Source: Streptomyces nymphaeiformis
GTDB taxonomy: Bacteria > Actinomycetota > Actinomycetes > Streptomycetales > Streptomycetaceae
Direction of reading: 5' to 3'
DNA: 64,000 bases
Assembly: GCF_014203895.1 (NCBI RefSeq)
Contig: NZ_JACHJY010000015.1
Location: 1-64,000, forward strand
In this document: one piece after another, positions 23,947 to 33,200 of the stretch
Layout: every line of letters begins with the position of its first letter
Numbering within the stretch: position 1 is the first letter of the stretch
The notes under the pieces: generated by a model
The model's database searches: none
What the model saw: only the letters and a program-made list of their open reading frames with translations
Told to the model about the DNA's origin: nothing
Made by a program: the position numbers and the translations under genes

Positions 23947-25352
23947 GCTTCCTCCTCCCGCGGGCGGTGGACGACGAACGGCCGGAGGTTGCCGTAGAGG
24001 CCCCACGGTCCGCCCGCGACACCGACACCGCTGTCCTTGACACCGGTGAAGGGCTGGGCGAGGGAGAGTTCCGCGTGGTGGTTGATCCAGGCCGTGCCGC
24101 ATTCGAGCCGGTCGGCCACCGCCTCGGCCCGGTCGAGATCGGTGCCCCAGACCGAGCCGCCGAGGCCGAAGCCGGTGCCGTTGGCCGCGTCGACGGCCTC
24201 GTCGAGGTTCCGGTACGGCAGGACCGGCAGGACCGGTCCGAACTGTTCCTCGGTCACCACCGGACTGTCGGGCGGGACGTCGCTGAGGATCGTGGGGGCG
24301 AAGAAGTAGCCCGCTCCGTCGAGTCGGTGGCCACCGGCCGCGGCCCGGGCACCGGCCGCCAGGGCCTGCCTCGTGACCTGTTCGACCCGGGCCAGCTGGG
24401 GAGCGTTGTTGACCGGGCCGATCCGGGTGTCCGGGTCGAGCCCGGATCCGACCGCGACGGTCTTCGCGCGCTGGGCGAGGGCTTCGACCACCTCGGCGTG
24501 GAGCCGGGCGGGGACGTAGACGCGTTTGACCGCCATGCAGACCTGCCCGCAGTTGCGGAACGCGGCCCAGAACAGCCGGTCCGCGATCCGGTCCACGTCG
24601 GCGTCGTCCAGGAGGACGGCGGCGTCGTTGCCGCCCAGTTCCAGGGTGACCCGGGCGAGCGAGGCCGCCGCGGACCCGGCGACGGCCCGGCCGGTGGGCA
24701 CCGAGCCGGTGAAGGTGACGTGACGGATGCCCTGGTGGGCGGCCAGACGGGCACCGAGGGGTTCGCGGCCGGTGACGACGGTCAGGACGTCCTCGGGCAG
24801 GACGGTGGCGAGGACGGAGCCGAGCAGCCGGGTGGCGAGCGGGGTGTGGGGGGACGGTTTGAGGACCACGGTGTTGCCGGCCGCGAGCGCGGGCGCGAAC
24901 TTCGCCGCCGCGAGCTGGAGCGGGAAGTTCCACGGCACGATGGCGGCGACGGGCCCGACGGGCCGCCAGCGCACCACGCTGTGCACGGGCCGGCCGTCGT
25001 CGATCCGGCGCGTCCGGGGAGCCAGGTCGGCGAAGTAGCGCAGCCGGGCCGCCGTACGCGCGATTTCGGCGTACGACTCGGCCAGGGGCTTGCCCTGTTC
25101 CCGCGTGAGCAGCCGGGCGAGGTCGTCGCCGGCTTCCTCCACGGCGTCGGCGGCGGCGCACAGGGCGGTGGTGCGGGCGGCGGGGTCGGCGCGCCAGCCG
25201 TGCCAGGCCCGCCGGGCCCGGGTGATCACCCCGTCCAACTCGTCCGGCCGCTGGTCGGGGGCCTCGTCGAAGGGCTCCCCGGTGGCCGGGTCGACGACGG
25301 CGAGGGATGCGGCCCGGTGTCCGGGGACGTGACCGGCTTCTGGTGTCGGCAT
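23943..25352 (-). CDS. NAD(P)-dependent aldehyde dehydrogenase
   Basis: A 469-residue ALDH-superfamily enzyme oxidising an aldehyde to a carboxylate. Landmarks are IVPWNFPLQLAAAKFAPALAAGNTVVLKPSP (cofactor/Asn), VTFTGSVPTGRAV, the general base in VTLELGGNDAAVLLDD, the nucleophile in FRNCGQVCMAVKRVYV, and EEQFGPVLPVLPYRNLDEA. It starts 8 bp after the MfnB-like stop and overlaps the dehydrogenase by 4 bp. Context suggests a furan aldehyde substrate, but betaine- or succinate-semialdehyde-like substrates cannot be ruled out. Confidence 0.92.
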   Translation of the reverse strand: MPTPEAGHVPGHRAASLAVVDPATGEPFDEAPDQRPDELDGVITRARRAWHGWRADPAARTTALCAAADAVEEAGDDLARLLTREQGKPLAESYAEIARTAARLRYFADLAPRTRRIDDGRPVHSVVRWRPVGPVAAIVPWNFPLQLAAAKFAPALAAGNTVVLKPSPHTPLATRLLGSVLATVLPEDVLTVVTGREPLGARLAAHQGIRHVTFTGSVPTGRAVAGSAAASLARVTLELGGNDAAVLLDDADVDRIADRLFWAAFRNCGQVCMAVKRVYVPARLHAEVVEALAQRAKTVAVGSGLDPDTRIGPVNNAPQLARVEQVTRQALAAGARAAAGGHRLDGAGYFFAPTILSDVPPDSPVVTEEQFGPVLPVLPYRNLDEAVDAANGTGFGLGGSVWGTDLDRAEAVADRLECGTAWINHHAELSLAQPFTGVKDSGVGVAGGPWGLYGNLRPFVVHRPREEEA

Positions 25353-25360
25353 CCCGGTGG

Positions 25361-26119
25361 TCAGTTCACGGCCGGGGTGCCGACGGCGTGCTCCCGGGCC
25401 TGCCGGTCCATCTCCGCCCGGAACGCGGCGACCAGATGCGGCTGGATCCTCCCGGTGTTGCGGTCACCACCGGCGCAGACCGCTCCCCGCACGCCCACGA
25501 TGTCCGTGCCGATGCGGGTCAGCGCACCGAGATCGGCCTGCTTGACGCTGCCCGCGAGGGCGGCGAGCAGACCGGACGCGTGGGCGCGCCGGACGAACTC
25601 GGCGCAGGCGTCGGGCGGGACGTGGTCGAAGAGCCGCGTGCCGTCCTTGATCGCGGTGTCCAGCATGGCCGCGTCGGCACCGGCGCGAGCGGCGATGTCG
25701 GGCAGGGCGAGCGGGTTGACGCAGCCGATGCGGTGGGCGTCGGCGTAACCCGAGGCGACGACGAGCGCCTCGGGGCGGTGGTCCTTGACCGCGCGGACGA
25801 CCCCCCGCATGACCTCGACGCCCTGCTCGGGAGTCGTGCAGCCGTACAGCCCGACCTTGATGTACGTGGCGCCGGAGACGACCGCGCCGAGCGCGGCCTG
25901 CGCCACCGTGCCGGGCTTGTACGGCACGTCCCCCACGGTCGCGGACACCGGCTTGTCCGCCGGCACCGCGTCGCGGATCTCCCTGATGACCCAGGGGAAG
26001 TTGGCGCCCAGCGAGCCCTCGTCGGGCTTCTTGACGTCGACGATGTCGAGGTGTTCCGCGGCTTTCGCGCAGTCGAGGGCTTCCTCGACGCCGTCCGGGG
26101 AGATGAGAAGCAACACCAT
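25361..26119 (-). CDS. mfnB: (5-formylfuran-3-yl)methyl phosphate synthase-like enzyme (MfnB family)
   Basis: A 252-residue TIM-barrel protein very close to the archaeal MfnB family, which condenses two glyceraldehyde 3-phosphate molecules into 4-(hydroxymethyl)-2-furancarboxaldehyde phosphate for methanofuran. Conserved blocks are HLDIVDVKKPDEGSLGANFP (Schiff-base Lys near residue 30), VSATVGDVPYKPGT, YIKVGLYG, VASGYADAHRIG, MLDTAIKDG, LAGSVK, GTDIVGVRGAVC and GGDRNTGRI. ATG 26119 has GGAAGGAG and matches where homologues begin. It is the first gene of a four-gene operon with ALDH, ADH and a methyltransferase. No methanofuran partners (mfnA, C, D, E, F) are visible nearby, so a different furan product is likely. 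Confidence 0.88.
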   Translation of the reverse strand: MVLLLISPDGVEEALDCAKAAEHLDIVDVKKPDEGSLGANFPWVIREIRDAVPADKPVSATVGDVPYKPGTVAQAALGAVVSGATYIKVGLYGCTTPEQGVEVMRGVVRAVKDHRPEALVVASGYADAHRIGCVNPLALPDIAARAGADAAMLDTAIKDGTRLFDHVPPDACAEFVRRAHASGLLAALAGSVKQADLGALTRIGTDIVGVRGAVCAGGDRNTGRIQPHLVAAFRAEMDRQAREHAVGTPAVN

Positions 26120-26267
26120 GAGCTCCTTCCGCCGCGTGCCCACCCGGCCGAGGACAGGGGTGCGGATCACGTGGTTCATGTGCGGTGCGCTCATCCTTTC
26201 CGGCGCCCGTGGGCACCGGTAGGGCGCGCGGAGCTTCCAGGAGTCGCACGAGGGCACGCGCACGACG

Positions 26268-26299
26268 CGGCGTGCACCGGCGCCTGCCGGTGCACGCCG
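26268..26299. promoter_or_regulatory. Hairpin in the mfnB/DUF1254 divergent spacer
   Basis: CGGCGTGCACCGG pairs perfectly with CCGGTGCACGCCG over a 6-nt loop. It lies within the 332-bp divergent spacer 26120-26451, where I see no gene. It may be an operator, a leader hairpin or an insulator. Confidence 0.5.
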
Positions 26300-26451
26300 T
26301 TCCCTGCCGACCGCTCCTCATGCGCACTTGCGCGCGCCGTGCGGTCCGTTCCGTCCGCATCACCCGTTCGGCGGACCGGCCGCGCGGTGGGCGGGCAGCG
26401 CTCGTAGCGTCGGGCCCGGACCGAGACCGCCGTAGCACCTGGGAGAAGCCG

Positions 26452-27783
26452 ATGACGGACGAAGCGATGGAGCAGCTGGCCACGGAGGCGTGGCTCTACG
26501 GGTACCCGCTGGTCACGGCGGCCCTCACGAAGGAGTCCATGACGGCGGTCCCGGCCCGGGACGACGCGCGTCGAAAAGCCCCGGTCAACCAGTTCTGCTG
26601 CATGCGCTCCACTCCGGACGCCTCCTTCACCGAGGTCGTCTCGCCGAACGCCGACACCCTGTACTCCAGTGCCTGGCTCGACCTGTCCCACGAGCCCCTG
26701 GTGCTGACCCTGCCCGATTTCGGTGACCGTTTCTGGATGGTCCCGATCCTGGACGCCTGGTCGAACATCTGCGCCGTCGTCGGCCGGCGCAAGAACGGTT
26801 CCTCCGCCGGCCCGTTCCTGATCGCCGGGCCCTCCTGGTCGGGAGCGGTCCCCTCCGGCCTGACCCTGTTGAAGTCGTCCACCGCCGTGAACTGGATCAT
26901 CGCCCGGTACGCGACCAGCGGCCCGTCGGACTTCCCGGCCGTCAACCGGCTCCAGGACGGCACGCGGCTGATTCCGCTGTCGGAGTGGACCGGCGACCCC
27001 GACGACTACTCGCCTCCCACCGACGTCCCCGTCCCCGCCGGCGCCGACACCACGACGCCGCCCGTGGACAGGGTCCACGGGCTCAGCGGCCGCGCGTACT
27101 TCACCCTCCTCAACCGGATGCTGGTCGACAACCCTCCCTCCCCCGCCGATGCCCCGTTCCTGGGCCGCGTCGCCAAACTCGGCATCGCACCCGGCGCGAG
27201 CCTCGACGACCTGTCCCCCGAGGAACTCGCCACCCTGGAGGCGGGTGCGCGGCGCGGCCCGGAGGTCCTTCGTGAGCTGCTCGCCCGGGCGGAGTCCGCG
27301 GGCGTCGGCGGTTGGGCCGTGCACCGGGGCCTGGGGGACTACGGAACCGACTACGCCAAGCGCGCGGTCATCACCCGGTTCGGGTACGGAGCCAACCTGG
27401 ACGCCGACGCCCTGTACCCGCACGCCACCACGGACGCCGACGGCCGACCTCTCGACGGTGCCCACGCGTACGTGCTGCACTTCGCCGCCGGCCAGACGCC
27501 GCCCGTCGACGGCTTCTGGTCCCTCACGATGATGAACGAGCGCCAGCTCTTCGCCGACAACCGGCTGAACCGCTACGCGATCGGCGACCGCAGCGACATG
27601 CGGACCAACGCCGACGGCTCCCTGGACATCTACGTCCAGCACGACAGCCCCGGACCCGACCGCGAGGGCAACTGGCTCCCGGCACCCGCCGGCAGCTTCA
27701 ACGTCTTCCTGCGCCTGTACTGGCCGCAGGAGCCCGCCCTCACGGGCGGCTGGACCCCGCCGGCCCTGCAACGCACCAGCTGA
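26452..27783 (+). CDS. DUF1254/DUF1214 domain protein
   Basis: A 443-residue protein with the DUF1254 N-terminal half (LATEAWLYGYPLVTAALTK, VVSPNADTLYSSAWLDLSHEPLVL, RFWMVPILDAWSNICAVVG) and the DUF1214 C-terminal half (YVLHFAAGQTPPVDGFWSLTMMNERQLFADNRLNRYAIGDR, GSLDIYVQHDSPG, NVFLRLYWPQ). ATG 26452 has GGGAGAAG as ribosome site. No signal peptide is seen, although many relatives are secreted. The biochemical role of the family is unsettled. It is divergent from the MfnB operon and convergent with the phosphatase. Confidence 0.9.
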   Translation: MTDEAMEQLATEAWLYGYPLVTAALTKESMTAVPARDDARRKAPVNQFCCMRSTPDASFTEVVSPNADTLYSSAWLDLSHEPLVLTLPDFGDRFWMVPILDAWSNICAVVGRRKNGSSAGPFLIAGPSWSGAVPSGLTLLKSSTAVNWIIARYATSGPSDFPAVNRLQDGTRLIPLSEWTGDPDDYSPPTDVPVPAGADTTTPPVDRVHGLSGRAYFTLLNRMLVDNPPSPADAPFLGRVAKLGIAPGASLDDLSPEELATLEAGARRGPEVLRELLARAESAGVGGWAVHRGLGDYGTDYAKRAVITRFGYGANLDADALYPHATTDADGRPLDGAHAYVLHFAAGQTPPVDGFWSLTMMNERQLFADNRLNRYAIGDRSDMRTNADGSLDIYVQHDSPGPDREGNWLPAPAGSFNVFLRLYWPQEPALTGGWTPPALQRTS

Positions 27784-27813
27784 GCCGGCAGGCCCGCACA
27801 GGACGGCCCGGCC

Positions 27814-29430
27814 TCAGTGCCGGGCGTCCGCGCGGGGGCGTTCCAGGGTGAAGGTGTCCACCGGGGTCAGCTCTCCGTAGGGGCCGTCGAAGGTGTAGTA
27901 CGTGACGTGCATCCGGGTGCGTCCGGTGCCGCGCGTACCCGGGTCGACGTCGAAGGCGGCGAAGCCGTGGGGGTGGACGCGGTCCTGCACCGCGCGCCAG
28001 GGGGCGTCCTCGGTGAGGTAGACGGCCTTGCGGTGGCGGCCCTCGGGTTCCTTGCCCACGTCGACCACGACACGGCCCTTGGGTTCTTCGAACAGGTCGT
28101 CCTGGGTGGTGGCGAAGTTGCCGCCGCCCCCGATGATCATGTGCACGGTGCCCTGGGCGGTGTCGGCGACATCGGTCCTGGTGGAGACCGGGATCGGGGT
28201 GCGGGTCTCGTTCGGCAGGGTGCCGCGCAGGGGCAACGAGCGCTCGTAGTAGTGCTCATGGCCGCAGAGCACCAGGTCGACCCCGTACGCGTCGAACAGG
28301 GGTCCCCATGCCTCGCGGACTCCGAGGTCGCTGCCACCGCTGCGGTGGCTGGAGATCATCGGGTGGTGCATGAAGACCACGATCCAGTCGATCTCGGAGC
28401 CGGCGCGCGCCGCCCTCAACTCGCGCTCCAGCCAGCGCCGTTGAGCGCCTTCGGAGTATCCGCGCAGATAGATGTCGCCGGTGTCCACGATCGCCACGTC
28501 GTCGTTGGCCAGACTGATGAAGCGGACCGCGCCGACGGTGAAGGCGTACCACAGTCCCTGGGTGTCGGAGTCGGAGGCCGTCGTCTCGCCCGGCAGCGTG
28601 AAGTAGGTCTGGTAACCCGTGAGGCCCAGGGGGCCGTTGCCCTTCTCGGTCTCCCCGTTGCCGACACAGGGCATCCAGGGACGCAGCCGGGCCGAGCGGC
28701 TGTTGCCGATGAACCAGTCGGCCCAGGTGGCCACGCGGTCCTCGCCGATGGCACCGGCCACGCCCGCGTAGCACAGGTCGCCGTTGACCAGGTTGAACAG
28801 CGGACCGACCCGTTCCACCGCGGCCACGATGTCGCCGGACGCCTCGGTGCCGCCCTGGGTGCTGGTGTAGAGCGGGAAGGGACCGAGGGGCGGGGGCGTG
28901 TCCGGCGTGGGCCACTTGAGGGACCGGCGCAGGTTGGGCGTGCCCTGGTCGCCGAAGCTGGTGAAGGTGAACGCGGTACGACCGCGCGGTGCCGTGGTGA
29001 ACGACCCCGTCTCGGGCGCGGCACCGTCGTGCCCGGCCGAGTACAGGTAGGTGGTGTCCGGCCGCAGGCCGGAGAGGCGGGCGTGGTGGACGTACACCTC
29101 CTGCCGGGAGAGCCCGTCACGGTAGGTACGGGTCTCGGCGTCGAACGACCGCCCGGTACCACCGTCCGGCGACCCGAGGTGCACCCGAGGACGCCGGACG
29201 GACTGGGGACTGATCCAGGAGACGGTCATCTCGGTGGCGGGATCGGTACCGAACTGGAGGTGCAGCCCGGCCACGCCCGGCACCCCGATGCGGCTGGGCG
29301 TGCGCTGCAGCAACGGCGACGCCGCCGGCGCCGACCGGGTGTCGGCTGCGGCGCCTCCCGCACCCGCGACGACGGCTGCGGCCGCACCGGCCGTCGTACC
29401 CGCCAATAACGCCCTGCGCGGAATCGACAC
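27814..29430 (-). CDS. Tat-exported purple-acid-phosphatase-like metallophosphoesterase with a TTA codon
   Basis: A 538-residue secreted phosphatase. The signal MSIPRRALLAGTTAG has a twin arginine and an Ala-rich hydrophobic region. An N-terminal fibronectin-like domain (MTVSWISPQSVRRPRVHLG) precedes the metallophosphatase domain with FTSFGDQGTPN (Asp ligand), LFNLVNGDLCYAG (Asp, Tyr), CVGNGETE (in place of GNHE), VVFMHHPMISSH (His) and LCGHEHYYERS (His pair). GTG 29430 follows GAAAGGGC. Codon 8 is TTA (29409-29407), the only in-frame TTA I found in the window, so translation probably depends on the bldA tRNA and development. Confidence 0.9.
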   Translation of the reverse strand: MSIPRRALLAGTTAGAAAAVVAGAGGAAADTRSAPAASPLLQRTPSRIGVPGVAGLHLQFGTDPATEMTVSWISPQSVRRPRVHLGSPDGGTGRSFDAETRTYRDGLSRQEVYVHHARLSGLRPDTTYLYSAGHDGAAPETGSFTTAPRGRTAFTFTSFGDQGTPNLRRSLKWPTPDTPPPLGPFPLYTSTQGGTEASGDIVAAVERVGPLFNLVNGDLCYAGVAGAIGEDRVATWADWFIGNSRSARLRPWMPCVGNGETEKGNGPLGLTGYQTYFTLPGETTASDSDTQGLWYAFTVGAVRFISLANDDVAIVDTGDIYLRGYSEGAQRRWLERELRAARAGSEIDWIVVFMHHPMISSHRSGGSDLGVREAWGPLFDAYGVDLVLCGHEHYYERSLPLRGTLPNETRTPIPVSTRTDVADTAQGTVHMIIGGGGNFATTQDDLFEEPKGRVVVDVGKEPEGRHRKAVYLTEDAPWRAVQDRVHPHGFAAFDVDPGTRGTGRTRMHVTYYTFDGPYGELTPVDTFTLERPRADARH

Positions 29431-29571
29431 GGAATGCCCTTTCGTCGAAGGAAGTTGATCGTGTGAACCCTAGGCGCGATCGACTGTTCCGACTCTCCTG
29501 CGACGAACACTCTTGAACGAAAATTTTCCGGCGGAGGCCACGGCGGCTTGCCCTATCTACTTGTTCTACCG

Positions 29572-29591
29572 ACTTGATCGATGGACCAAGT
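29572..29591. promoter_or_regulatory. TetR operator at the promoter of its own gene
   Basis: ACTTGATC-N4-GACCAAGT, 20 bp, 15 bp upstream of the TetR start. A further half site ACTTGTTC is at 29559-29566. The same pattern recurs at 33565-33584 and 33694-33713. Confidence 0.7.
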
Positions 29592-29594
29592 CGA

Positions 29595-29600
29595 TATAGT
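29595..29600 (+). promoter_or_regulatory. -10 box of a probably leaderless TetR transcript
   Basis: TATAGT ends 6 bp before ATG 29607, and no ribosome site precedes that ATG. Transcription would start at or very near the A of ATG, directly downstream of the operator. Confidence 0.55.
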
Positions 29601-29606
29601 GCAAGT

Positions 29607-30230
29607 ATGGCTCATGTCTCCGCGGCCGAGCGCCGCCCTCAGCTCATCAAGGCGGCCATCGACCTCATGACCAGGGAGGGTGTCGCCGCCGGCAGTACCC
29701 GTGCCATCGCTGCCGAGCTCGGGGTCGCGCAGGCCACGGTCCACTACACCTTCGGCACGAAGGAGGACCTGTACCGGGCGGTGATGGACCAGATCACCGA
29801 GGACCTCGTCGCGCAGGTCGAGCGGGCGGCGCCGGAGGGCGCCGGGTTCGAGGAGACGATCGCCGCGCTGGCCGGCGCGCTCTGGCGCACCATGTCGGAG
29901 CCGGCCACGAACCACCAGCTGCTCACCGAGCTGACCATGTTCGCCCTGCGCACCCCGCGCCTGGGCGAGGCCCGGCAGGGTCACTACCGGCAGGTGATAG
30001 AGGTGACCGCGCAGGTGGTGACCGAGACGGCGGTGCGGACCGGATACGAGCTCGCGCAGCCCGCGGAGACGGTCGCCCGCTTCTTCCTCTCCGGCTTCGA
30101 CGGGCTGACGATGCAGCACCTCTGCCTGCCGGACGAGACCGCCGAGCGCATCGGCCTGCGGGCTCTCGTCTCCGCGACCGTGGCACTGGCCGGAGGCCGG
30201 CTGAACCTCGCGGACGTACCGGTCGACTGA
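29607..30230 (+). CDS. TetR family regulator of the CYP102 and dehydrogenase genes
   Basis: A 207-residue TetR repressor. The DNA-binding domain reads RRPQLIKAAIDLMTREGVAAGSTRAIAAELGVAQATVHYTFGTKEDLYRAVMDQI, with the recognition helix in VAQATVHYTF. The rest is a helical ligand-binding domain with no clear subclass. ATG 29607 is preferred over the in-frame start at 29574, which would lie inside the operator. It is convergent with the P450 gene. Shared 20-bp operators at its own promoter and in the P450/dehydrogenase spacer suggest autoregulation and control of both. CYP102 genes in bacilli are likewise controlled by TetR repressors responsive to fatty acids. Confidence 0.88.
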   Translation: MAHVSAAERRPQLIKAAIDLMTREGVAAGSTRAIAAELGVAQATVHYTFGTKEDLYRAVMDQITEDLVAQVERAAPEGAGFEETIAALAGALWRTMSEPATNHQLLTELTMFALRTPRLGEARQGHYRQVIEVTAQVVTETAVRTGYELAQPAETVARFFLSGFDGLTMQHLCLPDETAERIGLRALVSATVALAGGRLNLADVPVD

Positions 30231-30243
30231 CAGGACGGCGGAA

Positions 30244-30286
30244 GGACAGCCATGGGCGCGCCCCTCAGTCGCGCCCATGGCTGTCC
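30244..30286. terminator. Bidirectional hairpin between TetR and P450 genes
   Basis: A 17-bp perfect stem (GGACAGCCATGGGCGCG with its complement) and a 9-nt loop between two convergent genes. Confidence 0.85.
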
Positions 30287-30298
30287 GGCGGGCTCCGG

Positions 30299-33200
30299 TC
30301 AGCCGGCCCAGACGTCCTCGACGTAGCGGCCGGACTCGACGAGCTCTGTCAGCCAGGCCACGGATTCCTCGTCGCCGGCGCCGGTCCGCTCGCGGTGGAT
30401 CGCCATGAACGCCTCCCGTACGGCGGGGGCCATGCGGCGGCCGTCGCCGCAGATGTAGACGCGTCCGCCGGCCTCCAGGGCGGCCCAGACCTCGTCGCTC
30501 TCACGCGCGATCCGCTCCTGGACGAAGCGGGCGCCGTTCTCGGGCGCGTGCATGAAGGTGGGGCGCATGCTGACGGCGCCGGCCGCCTCGGCCACCTCGA
30601 ACTCCTCGCGGTGGAGGTAGTCGACGTCGGGGTGGTCGCAGCCGAAGTAGCACAGCAGCGTTCCGGCCGAGTCGGTGTGGAAGCGGTCGAGGACCGCGCC
30701 GCGGAAGGGCGCGAGGCCGGTGCCCGCGCTGACCAGGATGACCGGTACGGACTGGTCCTCGGGGAGCCGGAAGGACTCGCTGCACGGCAGCACCCGCGCC
30801 TGCACCGTGTCACCGGCCCGGACCGTCTGCACGTAGTGCGAGGCGATGCCGTGGAAGGTGCCCTCGCCCGCACGGTGGGGTGCGGCGAGCAGCGACACCA
30901 TCAACTCCACCTCGCCGGGGGAGGCCGCGGCCGACGAGGAGATGGAGTAGTGGCGCGGACGCAGGACCGGCAGCAGTTCCAGGAAGGCCTCGAAGGGCAG
31001 TTCGCAGGAGCGGTGGCGCTCCAGCAGGTCCAGGACGCTGTGTCCGGCGGCCGTCACCTGCTCCCGGAAGGCCTCGGGGTCCGCCGTGGCGAGTGCGGCC
31101 AGGGGCTGCTTCTCGGGCGGGCAGGAGGTGTGCTCGGCGAGCACGGCGACCTGCTCCTGGGTGGCGGTGTCCTGGAGCTCGACGAAGTCGGTCAGCAGGC
31201 GGCGCAGGGTCAGCGGGCGGTCGACGGGGAGCGCGTTGCGGCTCCGGCGGCGGGCGCGCAGCCGGACGGTGCGGTCCAGGTCGAGGGCGAAGCGGTCGGC
31301 GACCCGCTGGACGAGGGTGTCCGGGTTGCTCGGCAGGACGGCCAGGTGGTCGGCGGTGCGGTAGGTGACGCCCTCGGGCAGGCGCAGCCGCAGGAAGCGC
31401 TTGGAGCGGCCGAGTTCGTGGCTCGTGTCGACGAGTTCGTACGCCTCGAGGACCTCCATCGGCTGGACTCCGTGCCGGGCGGCGAGGCCGTCGATGACCG
31501 ACTCGGTGGTGTCCTGGAGTTCGTACAGGCCCTGGTCCTCGTCCTGCGTCCCGGCGGTCGGGGCGACTCCTTCCACCGCCTCGCCGTACTGGTCGAGCAG
31601 CGCGGTCCACAGTTCGGCGGTCCAGCGGTCCACCGTGCCGGCGAAGTCGCCGGAGGCGTCGGCCGCGCCGCGCTCCAGGAGCGGGGTGGCGCCGGCGGCG
31701 GTGAGGCGCTCGTGGACGAGGGTGGGGACGCGCTGGTAGGTGGCGGCCCAGTTGCGGTCGCCGACGCCGAGGACGGCGTAGCGGAGGCCGTCGAGGAAGC
31801 CGGGTTCCAGGACCTCCAGCCAGGCGACGAACTCGGCGGCGTCGTCGGTGGGGCGGCCGTTGTAGGAGGCGGCCACGATGACCACGGGGCCTTCGGCGGC
31901 GGCGAGCTTTCCGGTGTGCTCGTCGAGGGAGGCGACGGCCGGGGTGAAGCCGCGCTCCTCGCCGTCGACGCCGAGGTCTCGGGCGATGCCGGCGCAGGTG
32001 CCGAGGTTGGAGCCGTGCAGCAGGGTGAGCGCGGTGCCGGTGGCGCGGCGGCCCGCGGTGCCGATCCGGTCGCCGGTGGCGGCGGTCGCGGTGACCTCGG
32101 GCACGCGCCGCTCGTCGCCGGTGCGGCGGGCGAGCTTGAGGGTGAACCCGTCGGGCTTGATGGTGAGCGAGGACTTGATCTTCAGCTGGTAGTCGGCGTG
32201 GTCGATCAGGCGGTAGCGGTGCACCAGGAGGCCGAGCAGCAGGGTGGCCTCGTGGAGGGCGAACTGGCGCCCGATGCAGGCGCGTTCGCCGTTGCCGAAC
32301 GGCTTGAACGCGTGGACCGAGCGGGCTCCCTCCCGCTCCGGGGTGAAGCGCTCCGGGTCGAACAGCTCGACGTTCTCGCCCCAGGCGGGGTCGCGGTGCA
32401 GGGCCGGGGTGATCACCATGAGCGACTCGCCCTTGCGTACGGCGTACTTGCCGCCGATGACGGTGTTCTCGATGGGCTCGACGGCGAAGGCGGGTGCGGT
32501 CGGCCACAGGCGCAGGCTCTCGTTGAGCACCTGGCGGATGTACGCGAGCTTGCCGATGTCGCCGTACTCGGGGTCCGGGTTCTCCGTGTCGCCCCACAAG
32601 GCGTCCACCTCGGCCTGGGCCCGCTTGAGCACCTCGGGGTGCTTGGTGAGGTAGTAGAGCGCGAAGGACAGGGCGCCGCTGGTGGTCTCGTGGCCGGCGA
32701 TGAGGAAGGTGATCACCTGGTGGCGGATGTTCACGTCGTCCAGGGGCCGGCCCGTCGCCGCGTCCTTGGTGTGCAGCATCAGGCCGAGCAGGTCGTCCGT
32801 GCTCGTGTCGCCCGAGGCCTTGCGCTGCCGTATGACCTCGTCGACGAGGTCGGTCATCAGGGCGGCGTCCCGGTGGAAGCGCTCGACCTGCCTGCGCTTG
32901 AAGAACTCCGTGCCCGGGATGGACTCGCTCTTCTCCTGGGTGAAGCCCAGGGCCCGGGCCATCGCCTCGACGAAGGGGTGCAGATCGCCGCGGCGGAACG
33001 ACTCGAAGTCGTAGTCGAAGCCGCACAGGCCGATCGCGTCGAAGGTCAGCCGGGTCATGTCGTCCGGAACGTCCACCGCCTGCACGCCGGCGAGCCGGTC
33101 CCACTTGCCGATGAGGGACCGGGCGACCCGGAGCATCGTGCCGTGGTAGCTGCGCATCGCGCCGAGTGAGAACGCCGGCATGAGGATGTCGTGCGCCTTG

